Origin: VGMA01 sp964655475
Lineage (GTDB): Bacteria; Chlamydiota; Chlamydiia; Chlamydiales; VGMA01
Direction: 5' to 3'
Length of the DNA: 22,056 nt
NCBI GenBank assembly: GCA_964655475.1
Contig: CAZZMO010000021.1
Location: 1-22,056 of the forward strand
Shown here: positions 7,620 to 14,721 of the stretch, piece after piece
Numbering within the stretch: position 1 is the first letter of the stretch
How the letters are laid out: each line of letters begins with the position of its first letter
Position numbers and translations under genes: made by a program
Notes under the pieces: generated by a model
Database searches by the model: none
The model's input: only the letters and a program-made list of their open reading frames with translations
Told to the model about the DNA's origin: nothing

Positions 7620-7650
7620 ATGATAAGAAATGACGTAACGTGAGGGTCAA
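7620..7650 (-). promoter_or_regulatory. MerR-type operator/promoter with 19-bp spacer
   Basis: Reading minus, TTGACC (7650-7645) is separated by exactly 19 bp from TATCAT (7625-7620). The spacer contains CTCACGTTACGTCA with a central ACGT-T-ACGT dyad. An overlong 19-bp spacer with a dyad between the boxes is the hallmark of promoters activated by MerR-family proteins, and the sequence resembles known MerR/TipA-class operators. The right half-site is degenerate. It lies immediately upstream of the MerR-family gene, indicating autoregulation. Confidence 0.75.
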
Positions 7651-7654
7651 TACC

Positions 7655-8536
7655 CTATTTTTTTTTAACGATTTCGATGTCTAGTGGATCAGTTGGATAG
7701 CCATCAGGATCGTTAAAAGGAGCTTTCTGATAGCCAAGCGAAAGGTAAAAGGGATAAGCCTCTGGAGAGGATTGGATATGGATCGATTGGTAGCCTTCTT
7801 GGAAGATCCATTTTTCAACCAGTGTGAGGAACTGCTTCCCATAGCCAGAGCGCCGATCAGGCTGATCAATAACACTTATTCGAAGGGCCATTCTATGATC
7901 AGGCCAGCGCTGTAGATGGATATAGCCCACAATTCTTTCTCTTACATAGTAGACAAAATGGATATGATCAGGATGAGTAAACGTCCAGCAAAAGGGGTCT
8001 TCCCTGTTAGAGAAAAAAGCCTCTTTTCGAAGCCTATTTACCTCTTGCCATTCATAACGGGTCCTTGCTTCAACAAGTCGAAAGCCATTGAATCCATCTT
8101 TTGCATCGATCCCTCTGATGAAGGGCTCTTTTCCATTGATATAACTAGCAATATCTTCTGGAAATTGACGTGCCAGCTCTCTTTTTAATTCATCATATGT
8201 TTTTCTATCATCTGGATGATCTCTCATCCAATCCCGAAAAAGAAGGTATCTTTCGATTTCAGGATATCCCTCTTCGTAGATGTGAAGATTAAAACCTGGT
8301 TTTTTAAAATAGCGCCTAAATGGAATACCGTATTCCCCTTTGCTTTCATAGTTAAGGGTGGGAATAGCAGAGAGATCTTTGACCACAGCAAGAATATCGA
8401 TAATAGGCTTGGCAGAAAGGCCTACGACCGCTGTCGATCCGATATGATGAATTTCCATACCACTTTTGAAGAGCTCTTTTTCTCTTTCAAATATGCGGGG
8501 CCAGTTGGGATTGTAATCAACGATTTCGATGTTCAT
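7655..8536 (-). CDS. GrpB nucleotidyltransferase-like domain fused to GNAT acetyltransferase
   Basis: This 293-aa two-domain protein carries an N-terminal GrpB/UPF0157 domain (residues 1 to about 155). Its nucleotidyltransferase-fold signature is HIGSTAVVGLSAKPIIDIL (31-49). A C-terminal GNAT domain (about 160-293) follows, with the acetyl-CoA loop RRSGYGKQ and the C-terminal strand/turn AYPFYLSLGYQKA. Neither domain's substrate is known; GNAT enzymes acetylate amines. The start at ATG 8536 forms an ATGA overlap with the msr stop, so it is translationally coupled to the methionine sulfoxide reductase gene. A longer frame adding nine residues at 8563 is unlikely. Confidence 0.85.
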   Translation of the reverse strand: MNIEIVDYNPNWPRIFEREKELFKSGMEIHHIGSTAVVGLSAKPIIDILAVVKDLSAIPTLNYESKGEYGIPFRRYFKKPGFNLHIYEEGYPEIERYLLFRDWMRDHPDDRKTYDELKRELARQFPEDIASYINGKEPFIRGIDAKDGFNGFRLVEARTRYEWQEVNRLRKEAFFSNREDPFCWTFTHPDHIHFVYYVRERIVGYIHLQRWPDHRMALRISVIDQPDRRSGYGKQFLTLVEKWIFQEGYQSIHIQSSPEAYPFYLSLGYQKAPFNDPDGYPTDPLDIEIVKKK

Positions 8537-9426
8537 GAGAACCTTTGGACCCGTGTATGGCAATAGGGCTCTTTACCAGTTTTTTGATAGTAATCTTGGT
8601 GGTATTCTTCAGCAGGGTAAAACATCGAGGCGGCAAGGAGCTTTGTTACTACTTGGTAGCCTTGCTTCTTGAGAAGGGAGATGAGGTGTTCTATCACCTG
8701 TTTTTGTTTTTGGGAAAGGTAGAAGATGGCTGACTCATACTGAGGGCCGATATCGGGACCTTGTCTTCCCTTTTCTTCAGGATTGTGGATTTCGAAAAAG
8801 AGTTTGGCGATGGTTTCATAGGAGGTTTTCTCAGGATCGAAGAGGATTTCGATCCCCTCTTTATGTCCAGTTAACCCTGAAGAGACCTCCTCATAAGTAG
8901 GGTGAACGACTTTTCCTCCGATGTAACCCACTTTTGTTGCTATGACGCCAGGGAGTTTCTTCATCCAATATTCTACACCCCAAAAGCAGCCAGCTGCAAA
9001 GATTCCCCTTTCATATCCATCTGGAGTGTATGCCGGAACAAAAAAGAGGGATCTTGAATTGACGCAGTGGCGGACATTTTTGGGGGTGAGTTTTTCACCC
9101 TGAAACACGTGGCCCAAATGGGCATGGCAGCGGCTGCAACAGATTTCTATTCTCTCTCCATCTGGGTCGATCTTCCGAAGGACTGCCCCTTCGATTTCAT
9201 CATCAAAGCTCGGCCAGCCACAACCGATGGAGAACTTATCTTGCGATAAGTAAAGGGGAAGATCACATCGTCTACAAAGAAAAACACCTACCTCCTCAAA
9301 CTGGTAATAGCGTCCCGTTCCGGGGCGCTCAGTCCCCTGGTGGCAGATGATGTTTTCTTCTTCAACCGAAAGTTTATGATAGCGATGCATGCAAAGTAAT
9401 GTAGCTCTTTTCCCCGATGTTGTCAA
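8533..9426 (-). CDS. msrBA: Bifunctional methionine sulfoxide reductase, MsrB-MsrA order
   Basis: The 297-aa protein joins an MsrB domain (about 13-130) to an MsrA domain (about 138-297). MsrB shows the zinc cysteines C51-x2-C54 and C97-x2-C100 and the catalytic C121 in HCVNSRS. MsrA shows the catalytic C147 in GCFWG and the C-terminal YHQDYY motif. It repairs both R- and S-sulfoxides of methionine. No leader is present, so it should be cytosolic. The start is ambiguous: a TTG at 9426 has AAAGGAGG four bases upstream; ATG at 9390 gives the more usual domain start and could be read from a leaderless transcript. It couples by ATGA to the GrpB-GNAT gene. Confidence 0.93.
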   Translation of the reverse strand: MTTSGKRATLLCMHRYHKLSVEEENIICHQGTERPGTGRYYQFEEVGVFLCRRCDLPLYLSQDKFSIGCGWPSFDDEIEGAVLRKIDPDGERIEICCSRCHAHLGHVFQGEKLTPKNVRHCVNSRSLFFVPAYTPDGYERGIFAAGCFWGVEYWMKKLPGVIATKVGYIGGKVVHPTYEEVSSGLTGHKEGIEILFDPEKTSYETIAKLFFEIHNPEEKGRQGPDIGPQYESAIFYLSQKQKQVIEHLISLLKKQGYQVVTKLLAASMFYPAEEYHQDYYQKTGKEPYCHTRVQRFS

Positions 9427-9438
9427 AAATCCTCCTTT
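9398..9438 (-). promoter_or_regulatory. Ribosome site and overlapping promoter that decide the msrBA start
   Basis: Reading minus, AAAGGAGG (9438-9431) precedes a TTG codon (9426). The same TTG begins a perfect TTGACA -35 box (9426-9421) with TACATT (9403-9398) 17 bp on. That promoter would start transcription at the ATG at 9390. The two readings imply different proteins (12-residue difference). Confidence 0.45.
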
Positions 9439-9487
9439 GCAATTTTCTTAGAGAGGTTTACCATTATGTATTCTACAAGGAGGCCCT

Positions 9488-10756
9488 ATGAACTGGAAAA
9501 CTTCTCTTTTACTGTTAACCCTATCATATTTATCTGCTGATGAGCCGATTAGGTCTGATGGGTCAGCTCTTTTCTACTACGTCAATCAAAGTGGTGTCAC
9601 CGATGATGAGGTCTTCTTGCAGATATTTGGTGTCGACCCAGCAACTGGGATTCAGTGTTTTATCGAGTATGATGAAAACGGAATTCCCTCCTATTACGAT
9701 GTGAGCAAGGTCGTCGATTCCAAACAATTTTCATACCCAGTTTCTTACTTTCCTCTGAAAGAGGGGGGAAGAGAGCTCTATTTACCTATGTTAGATGGAG
9801 CGAGGATCTTTACCTCGATTCAAGAAAAACTCTCTCTTCTTGTCAGTAAAAATGCCGCGGGCGTTTGGACCATATCGAGTCCCGATCCTTTAAATCCGAA
9901 TGATCCAAACCGAGATTTTCTCTGGGATAAGACAGAGTTTGCAGTCAACCGCTCTGCCATCTTCATCAACCCAACAGCTGTCGATAGTTTTGCGCTCCCT
10001 CTTCATTGTGAAGAGAGGGGAAAAGATGGGACCGTTCAATCGGGCGGTCTTCAGGAAAATAGAGAGGTCATTTTTCAGGCTCTACATGAGGCTTTTACAG
10101 AAGATTATTGGCCCCATCTCCTTTCAGAAAAACCGAGTCTTGTCTATGCACCGATGTTTGGAGCTGCAACGAACCTTATCCCGAACAATCTCTTTGTCAC
10201 ATCGGGATGGATCGAAGCATTTCAAACTCTTTTTTCTCAAAGTCCTCTCTTGATCGATGCAGAAGAGTCACTCCCTGTGAGCCAGGGTGGCGGAATTTGG
10301 AAAGGTCTCATCGATGTGGAAACGAATGTGATTACTTTTGAAAGAGAAGTAGATCCGAATCACCCTCCTGTTGCTGCTGTATCTATTACACTGCCGATGA
10401 ATGCAAATGAACTCCTTGGAGGGAATGGGCCTTCCTGGAAAATAGATGGAGCGAACCCACTACAAAATGTCTTTGCAAGAGACATCGCCTGCGCTATTGA
10501 TACCAACACATTGACCACAGAAGAGCCCCTCAATCAGAACTACTTTAAAAAAGTACGCCCGTCATTCTATCAACTAAATCCTAATCTCCCTGAAAAGCTT
10601 CAGTTCATCGACCTCTACTCCAAAATCTTACATAGCTATGGCAATCACGACGTCTACACTCTCCCCTACGATGATGAGCTTGGCCAAAGTGGAGCGGCCT
10701 CTTACGTCCCTGAAAACTATTTATCAGGCACTATTACACTAGGACCTTTAGGATGA
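9488..10756 (+). CDS. Secreted GH64-type beta-1,3-glucanase
   Basis: This 422-aa protein begins with a signal peptide (MNWKTSLLLLTLSYLSA). The rest resembles glycoside hydrolase family 64, laminaripentaose-producing beta-1,3-glucanases. Motifs seen are a YVNQSG/IFGVD N-terminal strand pair, DGARIF (103-108), KTEFAVN and INPTAVDSFALPL. Near the end is LYSKILHSYGNHDVY, then TLPYDDELGQSG. E150 and D166 lie 16 residues apart, the same spacing as the reported catalytic pair (Glu154/Asp170) of the Streptomyces enzyme. The predicted substrate is beta-1,3-glucan, found in fungal, algal, oomycete or plant walls. AAGGAGG lies before the ATG. Its stop overlaps the next start as ATGA, so it forms an operon with the amidase. 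It may have been acquired by transfer (inference). Confidence 0.82.
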   Translation: MNWKTSLLLLTLSYLSADEPIRSDGSALFYYVNQSGVTDDEVFLQIFGVDPATGIQCFIEYDENGIPSYYDVSKVVDSKQFSYPVSYFPLKEGGRELYLPMLDGARIFTSIQEKLSLLVSKNAAGVWTISSPDPLNPNDPNRDFLWDKTEFAVNRSAIFINPTAVDSFALPLHCEERGKDGTVQSGGLQENREVIFQALHEAFTEDYWPHLLSEKPSLVYAPMFGAATNLIPNNLFVTSGWIEAFQTLFSQSPLLIDAEESLPVSQGGGIWKGLIDVETNVITFEREVDPNHPPVAAVSITLPMNANELLGGNGPSWKIDGANPLQNVFARDIACAIDTNTLTTEEPLNQNYFKKVRPSFYQLNPNLPEKLQFIDLYSKILHSYGNHDVYTLPYDDELGQSGAASYVPENYLSGTITLGPLG

Positions 10757-11730
10757 AACATCTTGGGTCACTGATCCTTTTTTCTTTGTGGCTTCTCCCC
10801 TTAGACGCATGCACTCGCCTTTTTTGGAATGAGCATGAGGAGATCAAGTTAGTTGCTCGAACGATGGACCTTTTCATCTCTGATGAGCCAGAGATGTGGA
10901 TCCAACCCAAAGGCCTGCACCGCATCAGTCAGCCTGATGAAATAGGGATGGAATGGGATTCAAAGTTTGGCAGCGTGTCGATTTCTGCCTTTGGAAATAA
11001 GAACTTCATTACTGATGGTCTTAATGAGAGTGGGCTTTCTGTCCATATGCTCGCTTTGAAAGCTACAGAATATGAAGCAAGAGATGAGAGGCCAGGCCTT
11101 GACTATGGACTCTGGCTCCAATACCTTCTCGATACGTGTACCACTGTTAAAGAGGTGCTCGATGCACATAAACATTTTCAAGTGGTCCCCTACCCGATTG
11201 ATAACTTCGTTTGGCCCCTCCACCTCATCGTTGAGGATGCGCAGGGAGACTCTCTGATTTTGGAATTCATTGAAGGAAAGCTCAGAGTTTATCACGGCCC
11301 CGAGTACCGTGTTTGCACAAACGATCCCCCTTATCAGCAGCAGCTCTCTCTTCTCAAGAAAAAACATTCCTATTCCTTAACAGGGACTGACTCTATCAGC
11401 CGTTTTGTTCGCGGGCATATGAACCTAAATGATTTAGAAAAGCCCACTGATACTCTGGATGGAATTGTAAAGCTTAGAAGCGCTCTCACTCCCCTCTTTC
11501 AAAACAGCCCGACCAACTTTTTGGGGAAAGATTATCTTCTGAAGACCCTCTGGAGTGTGATCGTCGATCTCAAAGACCCCACCTACTACTTTTTTCATGA
11601 AGAGTCAGGCAAAAGCTTTTATATCGCTTTATCAGAACTCGATTTCTCTCAAGAAGGTCCTCAAGAGCTCTTTTCTGGTTTTCAAGGAAAAGAGCCCTGG
11701 TTTTCGAGTGAAACTCATCCCCTTTTCTAG
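10753..11730 (+). CDS. Exported Ntn amidase of the choloylglycine hydrolase/penicillin V acylase family (C59)
   Basis: This 325-aa protein has a signal peptide whose predicted cut (LDA/C) exposes Cys20, the nucleophile of this N-terminal-nucleophile family. R36 and D39 follow at +16 and +19, as Arg18 and Asp21 do after Cys2 in bile salt hydrolases. An active-site Asn is in GLNESGLSVHML (N91). Later motifs include TNDPPY and the Arg-containing SISRFVRG. The family cleaves linear amides: bile salts, penicillin V, N-acyl amino acids or N-acyl homoserine lactones. Bile salts seem improbable unless the host is a vertebrate. LDAC also resembles a lipobox, with Asp at an unusual place. Lipidation would block the nucleophile, so signal peptidase I cleavage is favoured. 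ATGA-coupled to the glucanase. Confidence 0.87.
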   Translation: MKHLGSLILFSLWLLPLDACTRLFWNEHEEIKLVARTMDLFISDEPEMWIQPKGLHRISQPDEIGMEWDSKFGSVSISAFGNKNFITDGLNESGLSVHMLALKATEYEARDERPGLDYGLWLQYLLDTCTTVKEVLDAHKHFQVVPYPIDNFVWPLHLIVEDAQGDSLILEFIEGKLRVYHGPEYRVCTNDPPYQQQLSLLKKKHSYSLTGTDSISRFVRGHMNLNDLEKPTDTLDGIVKLRSALTPLFQNSPTNFLGKDYLLKTLWSVIVDLKDPTYYFFHEESGKSFYIALSELDFSQEGPQELFSGFQGKEPWFSSETHPLF

Positions 11731-12584
11731 AATTTCATGAAGGCTGGAAGAGCGAAAGACGCCTGATGAATTTCTGGTGTATAGTATAGGAAGTCCCCTT
11801 GGAGTGCTTGATAGCGCTTCTTCAATACATCTAGAGAAATTTCTCTGAGCTGGTGGTTATCACTTGCCCATCCGAGCGCCATGAATCCCCCGACATATGT
11901 GGGCATAGCAACGACATAGAAACCAACATCAGAAAAATGAGGACTTCTTCCTCTGATGGTGAGGCTGAGTTCCTCTTTTTGTAAGAAGGGAACGCCATTT
12001 TGATTTACAAAGATCCCTCCTGGAGAGAGGCACTTCTTACAATCACCATAAAACTCTTCTGTAAACAATACAGCGCCAGGACCTTCTGGATCTGTTGAGT
12101 CGCAGATGATGACATCAAATTGATGAGGACAATCTTTTACATACAAGGTAGCATCCTGAATGATGACTTCCCCTCTTGGATCATTAAACGCCTCTCCACA
12201 AACAGCAGGCATCCATTCTTTGGTCATTGAAACAACACTGGCGTCAATATCCACTACCACTGCTCTTTCCAGGCCAGGATAGCGAAGGGCTTCTTTCAAG
12301 ACTGCACCATCTCCCCCTCCAATGATGAGTACATTTTTCACATTCCCATGAGAGAGGAAAGGTACATGAACCATCATTTCTGAATAAATCGCATGATCTT
12401 TATAAGTTGTTTGAATGACTCCATCGAGAGCGAGCACTCTTCCAAAAAGACCATTTTCAAAAATGATGAGGTCTTGCCATTCGGTCTTTTCCTCATGTAG
12501 CACCTCTTCCATTTTCATTTGTTGTCCCCACTCTGGGTAGAGAGTCTCTGAATAGATAAGCCCTGCTGCTAAAATTAACAACAT
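11727..12584 (-). CDS. speE: Spermidine synthase-like aminopropyltransferase with hydrophobic leader
   Basis: This 285-aa protein aligns almost without gaps to E. coli SpeE. It has ETLYPEWGQQ at the N-terminal domain, IIGGGDGAVLKE for nucleotide binding (87-98) and catalytic Asp162 in CDSTDPEGP. The C-terminus is conserved too. Two oddities: the hydrophilic E. coli start is replaced by MLLILAAGLIYS, a short leader without a basic N-region. The conserved His that contacts the polyamine (E. coli His64, in YHEMM) is Ser68 (YSEMM), 24 residues before the partner Asp92. The family transfers aminopropyl from decarboxylated SAM to putrescine; activity here may be altered. The start follows AAAAGGGGGA. 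Its stop shares a palindromic CTAG with the convergent amidase gene. Confidence 0.88.
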   Translation of the reverse strand: MLLILAAGLIYSETLYPEWGQQMKMEEVLHEEKTEWQDLIIFENGLFGRVLALDGVIQTTYKDHAIYSEMMVHVPFLSHGNVKNVLIIGGGDGAVLKEALRYPGLERAVVVDIDASVVSMTKEWMPAVCGEAFNDPRGEVIIQDATLYVKDCPHQFDVIICDSTDPEGPGAVLFTEEFYGDCKKCLSPGGIFVNQNGVPFLQKEELSLTIRGRSPHFSDVGFYVVAMPTYVGGFMALGWASDNHQLREISLDVLKKRYQALQGDFLYYTPEIHQASFALPAFMKF

Positions 12585-12618
12585 AAAATCCCCCTTTTGA
12601 TGATAGGATAGAGCAATC

Positions 12619-12637
12619 TATACCCAAGTGAATTCAA
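12619..12637 (+). repeat. Solo copy of the TATACCC...TGAAYTCAA repeat end
   Basis: TATACCCAAGTGAATTCAA lies in the 67-bp gap between the DUF3419 stop and the spermidine synthase start. It matches the arms of the hairpin element at 13862-13932 at 17 of 19 positions and has no inverted partner nearby. Confidence 0.6.
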
Positions 12638-12651
12638 AAGCTAGAGGATTT

Positions 12652-13737
12652 CTATTTGTTGATTGTACCGACAATGAAACGGTAGACAAAGGAATGATCT
12701 TCCGCCTCGAGCTTCTCTTCTAGATCTTTCGATCGAATAAGATGTTGATCGAAGTACTTGGGGATTTCATAGCTAGAGAGGAATTGTCTCAGACAAAATC
12801 TAGCTCCAGGTTTTGCTGCCCTAATCATCGCTTTCAAAAGGCGCTCTCGATCTGATGGTTTAAGATAGGAGAGAACATCAGAAAGGGAAAAACAATCGAT
12901 GCTCGATGGGGGGGCTTTTTCCAAACGGTGAACGACATCATCTGTGTGAATTTCCACTTTCTTGAGTTGTGGTTTGATTTGTTTCATCCCCTCTTGAGTC
13001 AAGCAGGGACCAAATCCCTCTTTTTCTACTTTCCCTTTGAGTATGAGAGAGACTAACGGGTTGTTTTTTGCTAGGGAATGTTGTAATACCCTCATGAACC
13101 TTTGATAAATATAGGTTCCAGGAGTAATTTCTGGTCCAAAAAAGCTATATAATCCTGGGTCTTTGATGATATATTTCGTGAAAATAGGAGAAAGTACAAA
13201 GTTAAAGCTCCTCAGCCACATCTTGTCATTCCAACTACTTTGCAAATAAGCCCTTTGTTCCTCTATACGGTCAAATTCGAAGAGATTTTTCAGCTCTTTA
13301 CCTGTTTTTAGATAGCGAAGACAGAATGAAACGAACTTACAAACCTTTTCTGTCATCCCTTGGTAGATGATCCCTTTCTTGATCATCTTGATGTTCTTTC
13401 TAAAAAACACGACTGTATCGTGAGGAAGATAATGAGATAGCTTGATAAAGAGAAGCTTGCGATAACTACACTTTTGTAATCCCATAAAGCTGAGAAACTC
13501 ATCATATTCTAAATGCTCAGTTGCTGCCATTTTCAATCGGAGAAGGTGATTTTGGATCTGATTGGCATCGACTGTCGTCAATTTTCCACACTCTTTTGAT
13601 AAGAGATTCAGAGGACGATCTCCACTAGCTGTGATGCAAAAGACATGGTCCTCTTTTTGGATATTGAGCGCTTTGTGATCACTTGCCCAATCTTCATTGC
13701 CAAAACTATAGCTCAACCGAGAAAAAAAGGGAGACAT
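12652..13737 (-). CDS. DUF3419/BtaA-like SAM-dependent 3-amino-3-carboxypropyltransferase
   Basis: This 361-aa protein fits DUF3419, the family of BtaA. BtaA transfers the 3-amino-3-carboxypropyl group of SAM to diacylglycerol, the first step of betaine-lipid (DGTS) synthesis. Visible motifs are YSFGNEDWASD near the start, the SAM-site-like ITASGDRPL (35-43), VDANQIQNHLLRLK (56-69), the family's EYDEFLSFMG (77-86) and SLSDVLSYL late in the protein. There is no leader. No BtaB methyltransferase is adjacent. The neighbouring spermidine synthase also transfers a C3 unit from a SAM derivative. Betaine-lipid synthesis is therefore possible, but many DUF3419 proteins have no proven role. The ATG has only a weak AGGA-type ribosome site. 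Confidence 0.78.
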   Translation of the reverse strand: MSPFFSRLSYSFGNEDWASDHKALNIQKEDHVFCITASGDRPLNLLSKECGKLTTVDANQIQNHLLRLKMAATEHLEYDEFLSFMGLQKCSYRKLLFIKLSHYLPHDTVVFFRKNIKMIKKGIIYQGMTEKVCKFVSFCLRYLKTGKELKNLFEFDRIEEQRAYLQSSWNDKMWLRSFNFVLSPIFTKYIIKDPGLYSFFGPEITPGTYIYQRFMRVLQHSLAKNNPLVSLILKGKVEKEGFGPCLTQEGMKQIKPQLKKVEIHTDDVVHRLEKAPPSSIDCFSLSDVLSYLKPSDRERLLKAMIRAAKPGARFCLRQFLSSYEIPKYFDQHLIRSKDLEEKLEAEDHSFVYRFIVGTINK

Positions 13738-13861
13738 GTACTACTTTTCCTGTTTAATTAAATCTTATAAGCTCTTATTATTACTTATTAATCAATAGTT
13801 CAACCTTTTTTTGATTTAATAAATGTTATCAAGTTTCGATCGTTCTACTATCCTTGTTGAA

Positions 13862-13932
13862 TATACCCGAGTGAACTCAAGAATTGGGTTTTGGCGTCGC
13901 CAGAAACCGATTCTTGAGTTCATTTGGGTATA
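13862..13932. repeat. 71-bp palindromic element (MITE-like hairpin)
   Basis: The left arm TATACCCGAGTGAACTCAAG and the inverted right arm TATACCCAAATGAACTCAAG match at 18 of 20 positions. The interior continues the palindrome, with GGTTTTGGCG against CGCCAGAAACC, so the whole unit can fold as one long hairpin. Solo ends occur at 4961 and 12619. TA at both termini would fit a TA target duplication. No transposase is present. It could also act as a bidirectional terminator. Confidence 0.7.
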
Positions 13933-14712
13933 AGCATCGCCTCTCTATTAGTGAAAGAAGAATCGAGGGATCTCGTGCTTCTGATCTGCTCGAAGCGGCA
14001 GCGAGCTTTACCATTTTGATCCGAATAGGAGAGTTTTTTCATTCCAAAATAGATCAAGAGATGCCCGAAAGCCCGAATCGATTAGGTCATTTATTCATTG
14101 AGCAGCTCAACAGCTATCTGATCACAACCTCACTTAACTCTCCGAATAAACTGGTTGATTCTGTCCCCCGTTTTCAAAGTTCATTTAAACCCCCTTCTGG
14201 TATAGAAGCTGCAACCACCTTACTTCAAGAATCTTATGCGAAAGCGCTCGAGAATCGACTCTTTGAAAATCGATCTAACGTCCTGTTTGTACCTAACTTA
14301 TGCCAATACGAATACCGACTGACAACTATTGAACACAATATTTTCTATAGCCAGTGCGATCAAGATTACCAAAGAACCCTCTATTACTTCTTTCTAGAGC
14401 TCCATGCAAATTGTCCCCTTCCCACACCCTTGCATCAAGAATTGACCACTCATACAGAAAAGTTCATCGAATATTTTGCTGTCTCTTCTGGTATATAAAG
14501 CCCTTTGGAAAGGAGCGGATAACCTCCCCCTTGCGTTGACGATGTGTATCAGACTAGTTCAAGAGAAAAAGGCTCCTCCCTACTATCATTCAGTGATCGA
14601 AACATTTCGCACCCTATTTATAGCTGTTCAAACTTCCGCTCCACCTCAAAAAGAGTACCAAGATTTTATTGAAAAAAGTATGATTGTCCTGCAACGTTTT
14701 TCTGCAAAATAA
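13884..14712 (+). pseudogene. Frameshifted gene of unknown function, partly similar to the next gene
   Basis: Two overlapping same-strand frames, 13884-14498 (204 codons) and 14476-14712 (78 codons), look like one gene broken by a single-base shift within 14446-14498. Dropping one T from TTTT at 14474-14477 joins them as EYLLSLLVYKALW. The second frame has no ribosome site, and its SLLVYKA resembles ALLVQKA of the following gene. The first frame's FKPPSGIEAATTLLQES resembles FTPPPTLSECAAALHQS there too. The 5' end is unreliable, because its first codons run through the hairpin element and no good ribosome site is seen. The product would be soluble and helical, function unknown. A sequencing error or true decay would both fit. 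Confidence 0.6.
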
Positions 14713-14721
14713 GGATCTTCT

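Noticed and set aside
7591..7650. Longer N-terminus for the MerR regulator
   Set aside because: The extra codons overlap the 19-bp-spacer promoter. The ATG at 7590 has a ribosome site and fits the usual MerR start.
10753..11730. Specific assignment as bile salt hydrolase
   Set aside because: The C59 family also includes penicillin V acylases and N-acyl homoserine lactone acylases. Nothing in the sequence or likely host supports bile salts.
13823..13933. ATG-started 36-codon frame with MLSSFDRSTI, resembling MLSGIDYNQI of the gene at 4149
   Set aside because: It runs into the hairpin element and stops at its edge. Removing the element does not restore a joined frame with the downstream gene. 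Too short to call.
14476..14712. Independent 78-aa gene
   Set aside because: It has only a TTG start, no ribosome site, and similarity that continues from the preceding frame. It is better explained as the 3' part of a frameshifted gene.
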